Made by a program: the position numbers and the translations under genes. From Humulus lupulus (lineage: Eukaryota; Streptophyta; Magnoliopsida; Rosales; Cannabaceae): 64,000 nt of DNA. Each line of letters opens with the position of its first letter. Within the stretch, counting starts at the first letter, position 1. The notes under the pieces are model-generated. The model ran no database searches. It had not been told where the DNA came from and saw only the letters and a list, made by a program, of their open reading frames with translations. Positions 13,220 to 24,790 of the stretch are shown here, in pieces. The DNA lies in NCBI RefSeq assembly GCF_963169125.1, contig NC_084798.1:201743481-201807480 (forward strand), given 5' to 3'.

Positions 13220-13430
13220 ATGCCCAGCAGCCCAGCCTCCCCAGGCCCACGGCCCGTCTCCCTGCTGCCTCCCTTCCCAGCCGTTGGGCCTTCCATCCGA
13301 AGCCCAGGCCCATGCTCAATCCAGCCAAAGCAGCTCAGCCAGGACCACTGCTCCACCACGTTCAACACTTCCCTAGCCAACTGGACCCGCCTGGTTCCTC
13401 TTCACCCGAAGCCCCCAGCCAGCTGGTCTC
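13220..13430. repeat. GC-rich patch in Athila-type LTR
   Basis: A C-rich stretch dominated by gccca/cagcc words, sharply different from the AT-rich LTR around it. Equivalent patches occur at 40345-40690 and 53215-53520 in the other two copies. It gives ORFs on both strands (Pro-rich one way, Gly/Trp-rich the other), which are composition artefacts rather than genes. Confidence 0.6.
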
Positions 13431-13643
13431 TGTTAAGACTAGTTATAACTGATTGTAAATACTTGTACATTATGTTATTTTACAGCTTACAGTTAGTTAT
13501 TTATTCTTAGTGTTAGCTGCAATTCGGTTAGATAGTTAGTTATGTTTTCTCCTGCTGTAATCTCTATTTATACTCTTGTATATTCATTCATTCAATTCAA
13601 TTGAGAGATTACACAATTCATAGCCTTTGTCAAAACCTTTACA
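13431..13643 (+). repeat. 5' LTR of copia element 1
   Basis: TGTTAAGACTAG...CCTTTACA, 213 bp, with a TATA-like ctatttatac near 13564. It matches the 3' LTR at 18068-18280 except for two substitutions near 13472 and 13482. Confidence 0.95.
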
Positions 13644-13656
13644 TGGTATCAGTGCC
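13644..13656 (+). other. Primer-binding site (tRNA-Met type)
   Basis: tggtatcagtgcc directly follows the 5' LTR; it matches the usual initiator-tRNA-Met PBS (TGGTATCAGAGC) except for one base. Confidence 0.8.
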
Positions 13657-13712
13657 CATACGATTCTGTTTTTCGTTGAGTTCTTGATCTTCATCTTCTT
13701 TTCTGTTCATCC

Positions 13713-16700
13713 ATGGCTTCTGCTGTTCCATCATCTATGGCTTCCTCTTCGTTTGCACCTGTTGTCTTTTCTCACAATCTTTCTGTAAAGCTGGACAATC
13801 ACAATTTTCTTCTCTGGAGGCCTCAGGTTCTTGCCGCCATCAGAGGCCATATGCTTGAAGATTACATCGATCTTGACTACACGCCTCCATTGAAATTTCT
13901 CACGGATGCTGATCGTGCCGCTGGTCACATCAATTCGGCGTATACTCAGTGGAAGCAACAAGACAATCTTCTGTTTTCATGGCTCCTATCCTCCATGTCT
14001 GAAAGTATTCTTACTCGAGTTGTTGGTTCTGACACCTCGGCTCAGGTTTGGTCTGTTCTTGATACTTACTTCACTACTCAAACTAATGCTAAGATCGATC
14101 AATTTCACACTTAATTGCGAAATCTAAAGAAAGGCTCCCTATCTTTGAATGATTACTTACTCAAGATTAAGTTTCTAGTTGATCAGCTCAGCTCTATAGG
14201 TCACACTACCACTGCGAAAGACCACATCACTGCGATTTTTAATGGTCTTCCGCCTGAATACGATGTTTTTGTCATCTCCATCAATTCTTGTCAATCGACT
14301 TATACTGTTGCTGAAATTGAATCTCTTCTTCTCTCTCAAGAAAGCCGTTTGGAGAAACATAATCGCGATCTTGATTCCAGTCCTCAGGTCAATGCCGCGT
14401 ACAGACGAGGTGGTTCGGCTTCATTCTCTAACCCTGGGTATGGTCGATTCTCTCCATCGCCTCACTCTCAAGGTTCCTTACCTTCTGTTGGCCGTGGTAA
14501 TTTCTGGAATCCCTATGCTGGTGGTCGTGGCCGTGTTTCTAATCTTGGTAGATCGTACAATGAAGGTTCCCCCAATTCTGCGACTCCTCAAGCAAATCGT
14601 CCAATTTGTCAGCTGTGCTCCCGTCCAGGCCACTACGCATCGCAGTGTTATCAACGTTTTAACATTGATTTTCCAGGTTTTGGAGCTCAACCTGCAGACA
14701 AATCGACCTCTTCCATGAATGCTCTCATAGCTTCTTCAGACATGGTTAATGATTCCTCGTGGTATCCTGACTCGGGAGCAACGAATCACTGCACAAATAA
14801 TGATCAGAATCTCTTGAGCAAGAGTCCATATTCTGGATCTGACCAATTGCATGTTGGTGATGGCTCGGGTCTATCTATCTCCAACATTGGTAAGTCTGCT
14901 ATACAGTCTCTCTGCCCTTCCAAACCTCTATTCTTGAATCAACTTTTGCATGTTCCTACTATCAAGAAAAACCTTATCAGTGTTTCCCAATTAACTAAGG
15001 ATAATCATGTCTACTGTGAATTTCATTCTGATTTTTGCCTTGTGAAAGATCAGGTCACCAATCAAACTCTGATGCGAGGGACCCTTAACAACGGTCTCTA
15101 TGCTTTTCCATCGTCTGCAGTCCAGCTTGTTCATCCTAGCTCAGTGCCTACCAATTTGAATAAATCCTCACCTCAGTCTCTGTCACATTGTTTTTCTGCT
15201 GATGTATCTAGCTCTAAGTCCCAATGTAATTCTGAATTTTTGTTATGGCACAACAGATTGGGTCACCCATCTGCTAAGATTGTAAAGTCCATTCTCTCTG
15301 TATGTAATCTTCCCCACATTAATAAAACACATTTTGATTTTTGCTCATCCTGTTGTCAAGGCAAAATACACAAATTCCCATTTCCTACTTCTACATCTGA
15401 GTATACTACTCCACTAGAGCTTATTCATTCTGACCTATGGGGGCCAGCTCCCATTGTGTCTTCAAATGGCTACAGATATTACATACATTTTATAGATTCT
15501 TTTTCAAGGTATACCTAGATATATCTACTTAAAAACAAATCTGAAGCCAAACAAACTTTTTGAAACTTTAAGACTCAGGTTGAAAATGAACTTGGCTATA
15601 AGATCAAATAAATCCAAACGGATTGGGGAGGTGAGTACCAGGCTTTTACTCAATACCTCCTAGAGAATGGCATCACTCATCGTGTTTCCTGTCCCAAAAC
15701 TTCTGAGCAAAATGGTCTTGCTGAGCGCAAGCACCGGCATATTATTGAGATGTCCCTCACTCTTCTTGCAAATGCTTCATTGCCTCTCAAATTCTGGGAT
15801 GAAGCTATTCGAACCTCTGTCTACCTAATCAATCGTTTGCCCTCTCCTGTTATTTCTAATACATCTCCTCTTTTTCGTTTGTTCCAAAAGCAACCAGATT
15901 ACTCTAAGCTCAAAACATTTGGTTGTGAGTGTTTCCCTAATATCAGACCCTACAATTCTCATAAGCTTCAATTTAGATCTGAGTCCTGCACTTTTCTTGG
16001 ATATAGCTACAATCATAAAGGCTATAAATGCCTTTCCAAATCAGGTAGGATCTATATCTCTCGTGATGTTATTTTCAATGAGCATAAGTTCCCTTATTCA
16101 TCACCTATTTTACCAGTGCAGCCTCATACTCAGATATCATCTCCTTCCACTACTTCAATTCCTTTGTTATCCAAGATTCGTACCACTGTTTCTATATCAT
16201 CCACGCCTCAAACATCTGCATCTCTTCATGCTCCTCTTCATTCATTGTCTCCTTCTTCACCATCTAATTCCACTTCTCGGTCCTCTCCCTTTTCATCCCC
16301 TTTCCAGCCACTTAATCCACCTCTTCCACCTCCTTCTCACCTTTCCGCTGCCTCTTCTCCATTGCCTCATGATCCACCTTCCACTTCTCCATCCCCACCC
16401 GAGACTGTACAAGCAGATGATCCTCTGTTACCTATTTCAAGATCTATCCAGAACCAACATCAAATGGTAACTCGTTCTAAAGCAGGGGTTTATAAACCGA
16501 AGGTGTTCATCACCTCTAGAGAGCCTTTGACCCTTAATGATGCTTTGACTAGTTCTCATTGGAAATCTGCTATGGATGCTGAGTTCAGAGCTTTAGAACA
16601 AAATGATACTTGGACTCTAGTGGAGCTGCCACCAAACCGAAGAGCCATTGGGTGTAAATGGGTTTTTAAGGTAAAAGAGAATCATGATGGTTCAGTTCAA

Positions 16701-18020
16701 AAGCACAAGGTGAGATTGGTGGCTAAGGGTTTTAATCAGCAATATGGGTTTGATTTTACTAAGACATTTAGTCCAGTAATCAAACCAACAACTATTCGGG
16801 TCATTTTCTCCTTAGCTCTCTCTTATGGCTGGCCTATCAAACAACTAGACATCAATAATGCTTTTTTGAATGGCCAGCTACAAGATGAAGTTTTTATGAC
16901 CCAACCTCCTGGTTTTGAGACTCAAAATAATCCTCCACTGGTTTGCAAGTTGAAAAAGGCTCTCTATGGCTTGAAACAAGCCCCTCGAGCATGGTTTGAA
17001 AAGCTTCGAACAACTTTACTTTCTCTGCATTTTTATAACTCTCAAGCTGATCAATCTCTCTTTTTAAGGTTTGACAATGGCTCACCTCTCTTTGTTCTAG
17101 TATATGTAGATGACATATTGGTGACAGGTCGATTAGCTACTGAAATGCATCATTTGATCTCTCATCTGAATTCTGTGTTTGCTCTCAAGGATCTTGGTGA
17201 TGTTCATTACTTTCTTGGCATCCAAGTGGCCAAAACATCTCAAGGATATCACTTATCTCAGTCTAAGTATATCACAAATTTACTATGTAGATCAAAAATG
17301 CAGTTTGCTAATGGTCTCCCTACTCCTATGGTTGGTGGCGAAAAACTTTCTGCATCAGGTAGTGATCCTATTTAGGATCCAAAGCTTTATCGCAGTTTGG
17401 TGGGGGCTCTTCAGTATGCAACTATTACACGTCCAGAGATCTCCTTTGCTGTTAGCAAAGTTTCTCAATTTATGCATAATCCACTTGAGTCGCACTGGAA
17501 AACTGTCAAGCGTCTTCTTCGATATCTGAAGCACACTCTGGACTATGGCCTTCATTTTCGGGTTAGCTCTTCCCATAATCTGGTTGGCTTCTGTGATGCT
17601 GATTGGGCATCGGATCCCGATGACCGTCGATCTACCTCTGGCATGTGCATTTATCTTGGTCCAAATCTGGTATCCTGGTCATCTAAGAAGCAAGCCACTG
17701 TTTCCAGGTCTAGCACGGAGGCAGAGTACCGAAGTTTGGCTACTCTTACTGCTGAAATTACTTGGCTTCAAGCTCTACTTACTGAACTGAAGATTGCCCA
17801 ACCTCATCCTCCTATGCTTTGGTGTGATAACCTTAGCACTGTTCTCCTCTCAGCCAATCCAATTCAACATGCTCGGACCAAGCATATTGAGCTGGACTTA
17901 TACTTTGTCAGGGAAAAAGTGTAGAGAAAGCAAATTGTCGTTCGTCATGTTCCTGCTCACGATCAGACTGCTGACATTCTAACCAAAGCCCTCTCACATT
18001 CTCGGTTCTTCTACTTGTGA
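13713..18020 (+). pseudogene. Copia gag-pol polyprotein with six nonsense codons
   Basis: One reading frame runs from the ATG at 13713 to the stop at 18018-18020 without a frameshift. In order: gag (LSVKLDNHNFLLWR), zinc knuckle CQLCSRPGHYASQC (about 14608-14650), protease YPDSGATNH (about 14764), integrase HHCC (HNRLGHPS...CSSCCQGK) and catalytic core (TDWGGEY), Pro/Ser-rich linker, RT (IGCKWVFKVK, VYVDDILV at about 17100), RNase H (CDADWASD, SSTEAEYRS). In-frame stops lie at 14112 TAA, 15516 TAG, 15561 TGA, 15609 TAA, 17373 TAG and 17922 TAG. Each could arise by one C-to-T or G-to-A change. Three fall within 100 bp of the integrase. The element could not make its own polyprotein, yet it inserted recently. 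Confidence 0.95.
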
Positions 18021-18058
18021 TCCAAACTAAGAGTTGAATCCTTATCCACTCTTAGTTT

Positions 18059-18067
18059 GAGCGGGGG
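18059..18067 (+). other. Polypurine tract of copia element 1
   Basis: gagcggggg lies directly before the 3' LTR, the expected position for plus-strand priming. Confidence 0.75.
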
Positions 18068-18280
18068 TGTTAAGACTAGTTATAACTGATTGTAAATACT
18101 TGTACATTCTGTTATTTTATAGCTTACAGTTAGTTATTTATTCTTAGTGTTAGCTGCAATTCGGTTAGATAGTTAGTTATGTTTTCTCCTGCTGTAATCT
18201 CTATTTATACTCTTGTATATTCATTCATTCAATTCAATTGAGAGATTACACAATTCATAGCCTTTGTCAAAACCTTTACA
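18068..18280 (+). repeat. 3' LTR of copia element 1
   Basis: 213 bp, TGTTAAGACTAG to CCTTTACA, followed by the TSD gtctc. Two differences from the 5' LTR. Confidence 0.95.
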
Positions 18281-18580
18281 GTCTCCTCACCGTGGGCCTG
18301 CTTCAATGCCCCACGGCCCATCACGCCTGCCACCATAAGACAACCGGGCCCAATCCAGGCACTTTCCCACCTGCCACAACCTCCATGCCATTTTCCCCTT
18401 GAGCCCAAAAAAGCTCACTTTTGTACCCTTGTCCCCTTTGCCAAAAATACTATTTTTTACCCAAACTTTTCTACACATTTTATCCCAAAACATCATCATT
18501 ACACTATAATTTACCCATATTTGCCATATTATTATTAATTTAATTAATTTAAATTGATTATTTTAATACTCTCATTTTGG

Positions 18581-18590
18581 CTATAAATAG
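18581..18590 (+). promoter_or_regulatory. TATA box of Athila-type LTR 1
   Basis: ctataaatag about 1 kb before the LTR end. The other two copies have ttataaatag at 40941 and ctataaataa at 53692, so the box is conserved in position and is the likely LTR promoter. Downstream sequence (gagtgcttaa...ctacacttt) would be the transcript start. Confidence 0.6.
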
Positions 18591-19602
18591 GGAATTTTCA
18601 AAACCATTTAGAGTGCTTAATTTTGAGAGGGCAGTTACACTACACAAGTTCTACACTTTCAAGACCTTTCTATTTTCTTCATCTTTTTCTTCTTTTTGGT
18701 AATTTTTTTTATGAGATTTTAGAGGAAAAATTTGGGGGTTCCTCCTCCAAATTTTCCTATTTATGTTTGTAATTTTTTGGTTTGTAATTTCTATTCTAGT
18801 TATGTGCTTCTAATCTTTTTCATAAGATTATTAAGATCATGATGAAGCAACTTGTAACTAGGTAATATTTATGTTGTATGTTAATTTCCCTTGTAATGCA
18901 ACAAAGATTATGGATTTTTCTTCTTCATATATGTCTTTCATCTTTAATATCTCATATTTTGGATTGTTAGATAATATGCACTTTGTTCTTCATTTTGCAA
19001 AAACATAATATTCTTTGTGTAAGATGTGTCATTAAATTGTACACATCCATGCTTATAACAAATATATTATGTTTTGCCTTATAAATAATGTTATTTGATT
19101 TTTTGTTGTTTCATTAGGTTGATTCATATTAAATGTTTTGAAATTATAATTTTTGAAAAGTGAAGAAAAATCCTATCTTTTTATAAGTAATTTGTGCTTA
19201 AAATTATAAATCTATTTAGAAAATGATAGTTTGATTTATTTTAACTATCACTAAAACTTGGGAATCAATATACTAATAAATATTATTAAACTTACAATTT
19301 ATGGATTCTAGTATCTTAATAATCTTTTCTTTTAACACTTATTTTCAAATCATTATTGGTTTATTTTTATTCTCTTAAATAACTTTATTTTCAATCTTTT
19401 ATTTTATGTTCATAACATTAAAATTAATCTTTGGAGCTAGGTTAGAATTTATTAATTTTGGTTTAAAATAGTTTTCTTTTTATTTTAGACAACTCCTTTG
19501 GGTTCGATCTCGTGCTTACACGAACACTATATTTCATATACGATTCGTGCGCTTGCGAGTTATAAATTTTTAAAACATACCTGTTTTGGGTCCATCAATG
19601 GT

Positions 19603-20700
19603 GCCACGTGGGGTATTTTGAAACCTCGTGGGAAAGGCGTGCTCGAAATATGAGGAGCAAAATGCTCTAGCTCCTCTTTCGAGTCATATGCCTTTTCCTT
19701 ATTTTTCCCTTCTCGAAGGAGCCTGATCTGCTCCTCGAGTGCTTTAATTATTTCATGGACAAGATCATATTGGGGCAGAGTTTGCACTATGGAGAGCTGG
19801 TTGTTGTTCAAAGAAACTCCAACTCCTTGTTGAAGTATCAGGTTGTAATTATTTCTGTAAACAGGTTGTAAGTGCTCCCTTTGGGCATTCACGTGTGTCC
19901 TTAATTCTAGGTTTGGCTAGTTGTACTATCCCTGGTTCTCGTTCAGGTAGTCTCGGAGATCCGGACCATTATTAGGATAATTTTCATAATATCTCGGTTT
20001 CATATTGTAAACACTCACTGACCTACTATGATCTTGATTATCTTCGAAGAAACTGACTGTCCTCTACTACTGCTATTGAGCATGGTTTCGCGGTGGATTA
20101 TCCACATGTACCTTAATCCCAGTGGCATGTGATCTTGACATGTGACTCCCGATGGTTGGGGTTGTCTTGGCTGCCTGTGGCATTGATTTTCCCCCATTAG
20201 GACCTCACGATTATCCCTCTCTCGAGTGTTTCTGTCTCGACTGACACTTCTTGCACTTTGGGTAGGTCTTTGAGGAGCCCCCTTGCGTGTTCGAGGTCCA
20301 CCAGGGGCAGGATGCGGTACGCCTTAAACTGGTAAGGGATGTCTGATAGGAGAAAGGGGATGCCTGATCGAAGATGGTGGCGGTCTCTCGTTATTCAAGG
20401 CAAGCCTTGCAGGTTCTGGGTTATTACTCTGAGTTGCTTGTGGGGCAGCTCAATTGTTCCTAGTATCAGCATGAATCTCTCTAGTCTGGTTGGTGCCTTT
20501 CGGGTTTCGAGATGAAATCCTTGTCTGGTTAACTCCAGCATTCGCCCTAGCTCTTCCTGCCTTTTTTTGTTGAGCTATCTGCTCGGCCATTCAAGCCATA
20601 GTACTACCCCGAGGATGCCCCCTAGTCCTTCGTGGGGGTGCTTGGGCCTCACCTGTCCTTACATCTCTTCATTTAGCCAAGTAGCTTCGACTAATCTTTC
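19603..20700 (-). pseudogene. Tat-type gag, N-terminal half (split by solo LTR)
   Basis: The minus-strand frame that ends at the Athila insertion includes IIKALEEQIRLLREGKN and FAPHISSTPFPRGFKIPHVAP, a typical Tat gag lead-in, and joins in sense to the segment ending at 6788. Further upstream the Gln/Arg/Pro-rich N-terminal region (MAEQIAQQKKAGRARANAG near 20590) has several stops, including a TGA just before that Met. The real start cannot be placed. The region from 20700 to 20945 is leader sequence without a clear frame. Confidence 0.6.
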
Positions 20701-20945
20701 TCGCAACATTTGGTTCTCCAACTCCACCATTGGGACATAACTATCAAGATTGCAGTAATTTTGATTTGGTGGCGTAGAACTTTGACCAAGGTCTCGTGGT
20801 ATCGATGAAGCACTTCCTTCATTGGAGGTCTAATCGTTAACATGTTGCTTGCCCGACCTTCGGGGGTGTTCCTCAGTCCGTGAGGTATTTTCCTCTGAGA
20901 TTCTGGGTAGTGGTCGTCCACTTCTAGATCTGGGAATGTTTCCAG

Positions 20946-21645
20946 TAGGGCTGTGCAGAAATTTTTACAACCCGCCCAACCCGAATAATCCACCCAAACC
21001 AACCCGAAAAAACCGCCAAAAAACGCAACCCGAATAAACCGATAAAAATTTAAACCGCCCAATTGTTACATTGGGCGGGTTGAAAATAATTATCAACCCG
21101 TCCAATTAAGAGCTTACTATTTTTTAATACATTTAAATATATTAATATATTATCTACATAATTAAATTTATATATTTTTTAATTTTATTTGGACTTTGGT
21201 TTGTAATTGGACTTTAGACTATATTAATTTTCCTTTTCATTTTAAGGATATATGTTTGTTACTTTGTTTAATACTTTTAATGTTCATGCAATTATTAATA
21301 TATTGCCAATTAATCCAAATAAATATATAAATTAATTAAGTTTTGTTTTATTTTTTTACTATAAATTCAAAATATTGTTTTAAGATTAAAAAGATAAATT
21401 TCACACTATTAGTACTAGTATTTAAAGGAAAAAAAACTACAAAAATGTAATCTAAAAAAAAAAAATTATTCTCACTTCGGTTTAAGCGGGTTGACCCGAC
21501 CAACCCGCCCAAACTATTGGACGGGTTAAAATATTTTTTTTCTTATTTGGACAAGTTACGGGTTCACTTTTCCTAACCCGATTATGACATTGGGCGGGTA
21601 AAAATTCCCAATAACCCGACCAACCCGCCCAATGATCATCCCTAG
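20946..21645. mobile_element. hAT-type MITE
   Basis: 700 bp, AT-rich centre with GC-rich ends. Ends are TAGGGCTGTGCA and, read inward from the right, TAGGGATGATCATTGGGCGG. A perfect 8-bp duplication gtttccag flanks it (20938-20945, 21646-21653), the hAT signature. Both ends are packed with acccgccc/gggcgggtt words in opposite orientations, so the element can fold on itself. No transposase, so non-autonomous. It is inserted in the leader of the Tat element. Confidence 0.9.
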
Positions 21646-21736
21646 TTTCCAGCAGGTGCAACCTTTTTTGTAATGAACACAAATTTGGATGGGAGGTTTG
21701 AAAGAATTCTTAATGATCTCAATGCAAGCACATAAT

Positions 21737-22432
21737 TGTTGACGACGTTTTTCGTCAACCAAAATTAAACAAGAGCAATTAAACATTTTTGAATAATCAA
21801 GGAGGAAAAGAAAAGAAATAAGTTTTTTACGTGGTTCAGTAGTTAATCTACCTAGTCCACGGTCACTTTTATTAATGATTTGCGTTAAATCCTAAAGGCA
21901 ATTTCACAGAGTTTGAGTATAAGCAATTGTGCGTGAAGAAAAATGACTACAATCCAAGCTATTTATAGACATGGTTTACAAATATGTATTCCCTTAATTT
22001 TAGAGAAGTTACATTAATATCTAATTTAAATTTAAAGATAAAAGAATAAATTAAAATGCAATTTGATATATTAAATATCAAATATCCCTTAAAAACAGGG
22101 TTGTTTAATATGCGACTATAATTAATCCCACAATAATAGTCGTGTCGTAACCACCTACTATTCCCTATGCTGACGCTTTCAAGCTTACACCATGGTTCTA
22201 GTTTACAGTCACATTGTTATCTGATTCTTCATCTCTCAGGCTTTTCGAGGTTGACCCTTGAAGTCGACCGTCATGTTCGTGCCTACAACTCATGCTCGAA
22301 CTACTCTAGTGACATTACGCCTGAATTCGTGATCATTTGTGTATATGATCACACTTGCCTTACTTTATATATTAAATCCTCATTCTTACGAGCCTATATT
22401 TCGAGATTAATAAATTTGTTTGGGATGTAACA
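21737..22432 (-). repeat. 5' LTR of the Tat-type gypsy element
   Basis: On the minus strand it runs TGTTACATCCC (22432) to CGTCGTCAACA (21737), 696 bp. It is followed on the minus strand by ATTATGTGCTTGCATTGAG, which resembles the conserved post-LTR sequence of Tat/Retand elements and probably includes the primer site. The matching 3' LTR is not in the window, so no TSD can be read. Confidence 0.75.
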
Positions 22433-22597
22433 TTTTGAAACAATAGAATAGACAATTAGTAGAAGAATGACAAATAAAAAAACAACAAAAAGTAAAAAAT
22501 TACTAAATAAATCCTTTTTAATTTAAAAATTAAAAAAGAAATATAAAAAAGAAGAAGGACAAAAATAGTATGTAAATTATCCTCCTTCACTTATCTG
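22433..22597. other. Unassigned sequence between Tat LTR and CACTA
   Basis: AT-rich with A-runs; I recognise nothing in it. It may be the older sequence into which both the Tat element and the CACTA element inserted. Confidence 0.4.
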
Positions 22598-22617
22598 TGC
22601 CACTACAAGAATGAAGG

Positions 22618-22850
22618 CTATTAGCGGCGGACCAAGTCCACCTGTATTGTACAGTCTATTAGCGGCGGACTTGGGGTCCGCCGCTAGTAGTGAGTGAGTA
22701 TTTAAAAAGTATAAAAAAAATATATTAGTGGCGGACTTTTCCACTATTAGCGGCGGGTAACCACCTTTATTAGAGGCAGGGTACCCGCCGCAAATAATAT
22801 TATTAGCGGTGGGGGAAGACTAATAGCGGCGAGTCCCGCCGCTAATGCTC
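22618..22850. repeat. CACTA left subterminal repeat array
   Basis: About seven copies of ttagcggcgg or its complement, some paired back to back (attagcggcggacttggggtccgccgct) so they form short hairpins. In CACTA elements these are binding sites for the tnpA protein (family knowledge). Confidence 0.85.
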
Positions 22851-24790
22851 ATGTGGAGGTTTAAAATTGCACCGCACCTTTCTTCTTCGCGTCCGTTCTC
22901 TTCTCTTCTCCGTCTTCACTTTTGCACGACAAAGATTCGATTGCACAACAAAGCTCCGTCTCATCTCCATTCCACAGGTTTGTTTTGGTTATATATATAT
23001 ATTAGGGTAGTTTTATTATTAGTCGGGATTGGGGAAGAAATTTATGAATGTATCAATGTCACTAAAGAGTCATTAATTTTTTATTTTCTTCAATGACGCA
23101 GAATTTATGTACGGCTAACTCTAGTGCAACTGTGAGTGAGGGTCCGATTGGGTGCCTGGCATGGCATGGTGATTTGGTGGACACAAGAACTTATCCTAAT
23201 TTAGGCCAAGATTTGTATGTGTGAGTTGATTCCATTACCTTAGGTACTGTCACTGACTACTACTCATATTATTTGTTTAGTATTACTATAAATTTGTTTG
23301 CAGTTAATTATAAGTACGGACTAATGAATATAATATATTTGTTCTTTTATGTATATATATAATATATACTATACTTGCAGCTAAGTATTTAAAGAAGTCG
23401 AAGAATAAGAAATCAGTGACATATATAACTTTGGTTTTGACAGTGACTCTTTTGTGATTGGTCTTGGTGGCTGTCATTTTCGGATTACACTTGGTGGCTT
23501 TAGGAATTTCGGATTATTAGCTTGGTGGGTCAGAGGTATTTTTTTATGATTTATGTTGATATCGATATTTTGGACTACAGTCATTGATGTATTTTGATTT
23601 TAGATTTTATATTTGGTTTTTTGTTACTGAATTGTTGTTACTTGTTAGTATTTTTTAATGATGAATCTGTCATTTTTGCATTATGTGTACAATTCTCTGT
23701 TTTGGCTTTGTGTTCCTAGTCTCTGTTTATTTGGAATAGTTTTTTTAATGCTGATAATGCTCTCTGTTTGTTTGGATTTATTAAAAATTTAGAAGGCTTC
23801 TTTACAAAAACAATGTCACATATTTCTAAAACATTTTCTTTTTAAAATTTTGTATTTTATTTACCACATTTTAAAATCGAAAAAAAATTATGTCACATTT
23901 TTTGTAGTTAATGTTTAAAGTCCATCATTATTTAAAAAAAAAACTTTTTGTTTTTGAAATTAAAACTTTAGCAAAAAGACTAATATTTGAGAGGATTGAC
24001 ACAAAGATTTTAGATTTTGTTCCCTACTACTTAAAAAAAAAAACTCTTGCATTGAACATGTTTCACAAAAATAGAATAATAATTAATTTGTAAAATTATT
24101 ATAATTATAATTTGTAAAATTATTATAATTATAATTTGTAAAAATAGAACAAAAAAATTAATTAGTAGTTAATTAGAAGTTAATTTATTTTTTCTGTCCC
24201 AGTATGCTTGTGATTGATGGTTGTTGACCACAACTATCAATTACAGGGATATCAGCACAGAAATGATAAGTTAAAAATATTATTAATAAAATAATGAATG
24301 ATAAAGATTAATAAAATTTATCTAATTATTTAAAAAAAAAAAATTAGTCTAAAAGTCAAATAATAATTAATTTGTAAACTTATTATTATTATTACAAATT
24401 AAAAAATTATGAATAAATAATAATTTATTTTTAATTATTTTTTATTAATTTAATTAATTAAATAATAAAAGTTTGATATAATATTATCTAATTAAATTTT
24501 TTAATTTAATTTGTTTATTGAATAACAATATCTAATATTAAATAGTTATAAATTACATGAATATAGAAATAGATAAATATATTTAATAAAAGTTTAAAAA
24601 ATTAAGAATAAATAATAAATTAGTTTAGGAAAAAATATTAATTTGTTTATAAATAACATTATCTAATAAAACATCATAAAATAGCATAAGCTATTATAAT
24701 ATTACATAAGATTTCAAAAATGATAACAAATTTCCTTTGTTATCCATTCCTATTCACATTACTAAAACTCACACTCTTATAACACTTTAG
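22851..24790. other. CACTA 5' non-coding leader
   Basis: No coding region I can support. It has a CT-rich stretch near 22880, a (TA)n stretch at 22990, and a tandem of a 29-bp AT-rich unit (ttataattataatttgtaaaa type) at about 24080-24140. A tnpD leader with introns is expected here, but I cannot place exons. Confidence 0.5.

Larger units (their letters stand above)
13431..18280 (+). mobile_element. Complete Ty1/copia element with near-identical LTRs
   Basis: LTRs of 213 bp at 13431-13643 and 18068-18280 differ at only two bases that I can see (about 99%). TSD gtctc is perfect (13426-13430, 18281-18285). The PBS follows the 5' LTR directly and the purine tract precedes the 3' LTR. It contains one gag-pol frame of about 1435 codons, in copia order (gag, protease, integrase, RT, RNase H), interrupted by six stops. 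Short LTRs and domain sequences suggest the Retrofit/Ale-like group (inferred). It sits in the GC-rich patch of solo LTR 1. Confidence 0.95.
6794..19597 (+). mobile_element. Athila-type solo LTR 1, with two nested insertions
   Basis: It starts TGATAACTCTACAAAATAG and ends TTTTGGGTCCATCA, flanked by the perfect 5-bp TSD atggt (6789-6793 and 19598-19602). Its own sequence is in three pieces: 6794-6945, 12927-13430 and 18286-19597. It is homologous along its length to the LTRs at 39932-41882 and 44754-54694. The 3' end (gggttcgatctcgtgcttac...cttgcgag) resembles Athila LTR ends; the clade is inferred. No internal domain or second LTR, hence a solo LTR. It has a TATA box at 18581 and a GC-rich patch (13220-13430, 18286-18400). 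Confidence 0.85.
4280..22432 (-). mobile_element. Tat-type Ty3/gypsy retrotransposon, truncated, with nested insertions
   Basis: Minus-strand order is LTR (22432-21737), leader, gag (in two halves), protease, RT, then loss at 4280 where a Tekay LTR is inserted. The remainder of pol (RNase H, integrase) and the 3' LTR are not in the window. Nested inside are a MITE (20946-21645) and the Athila solo LTR with its own contents (6794-19597). RT motifs and the gag/protease layout fit the Tat lineage. Several stops and frameshifts show that it is dead. Confidence 0.8.

Noticed and set aside
13644..13656. tRNA-Met gene fragment
   Set aside because: It is a retrotransposon primer-binding site; there is no tRNA fold or A/B box around it. 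The same holds for 47336-47353.
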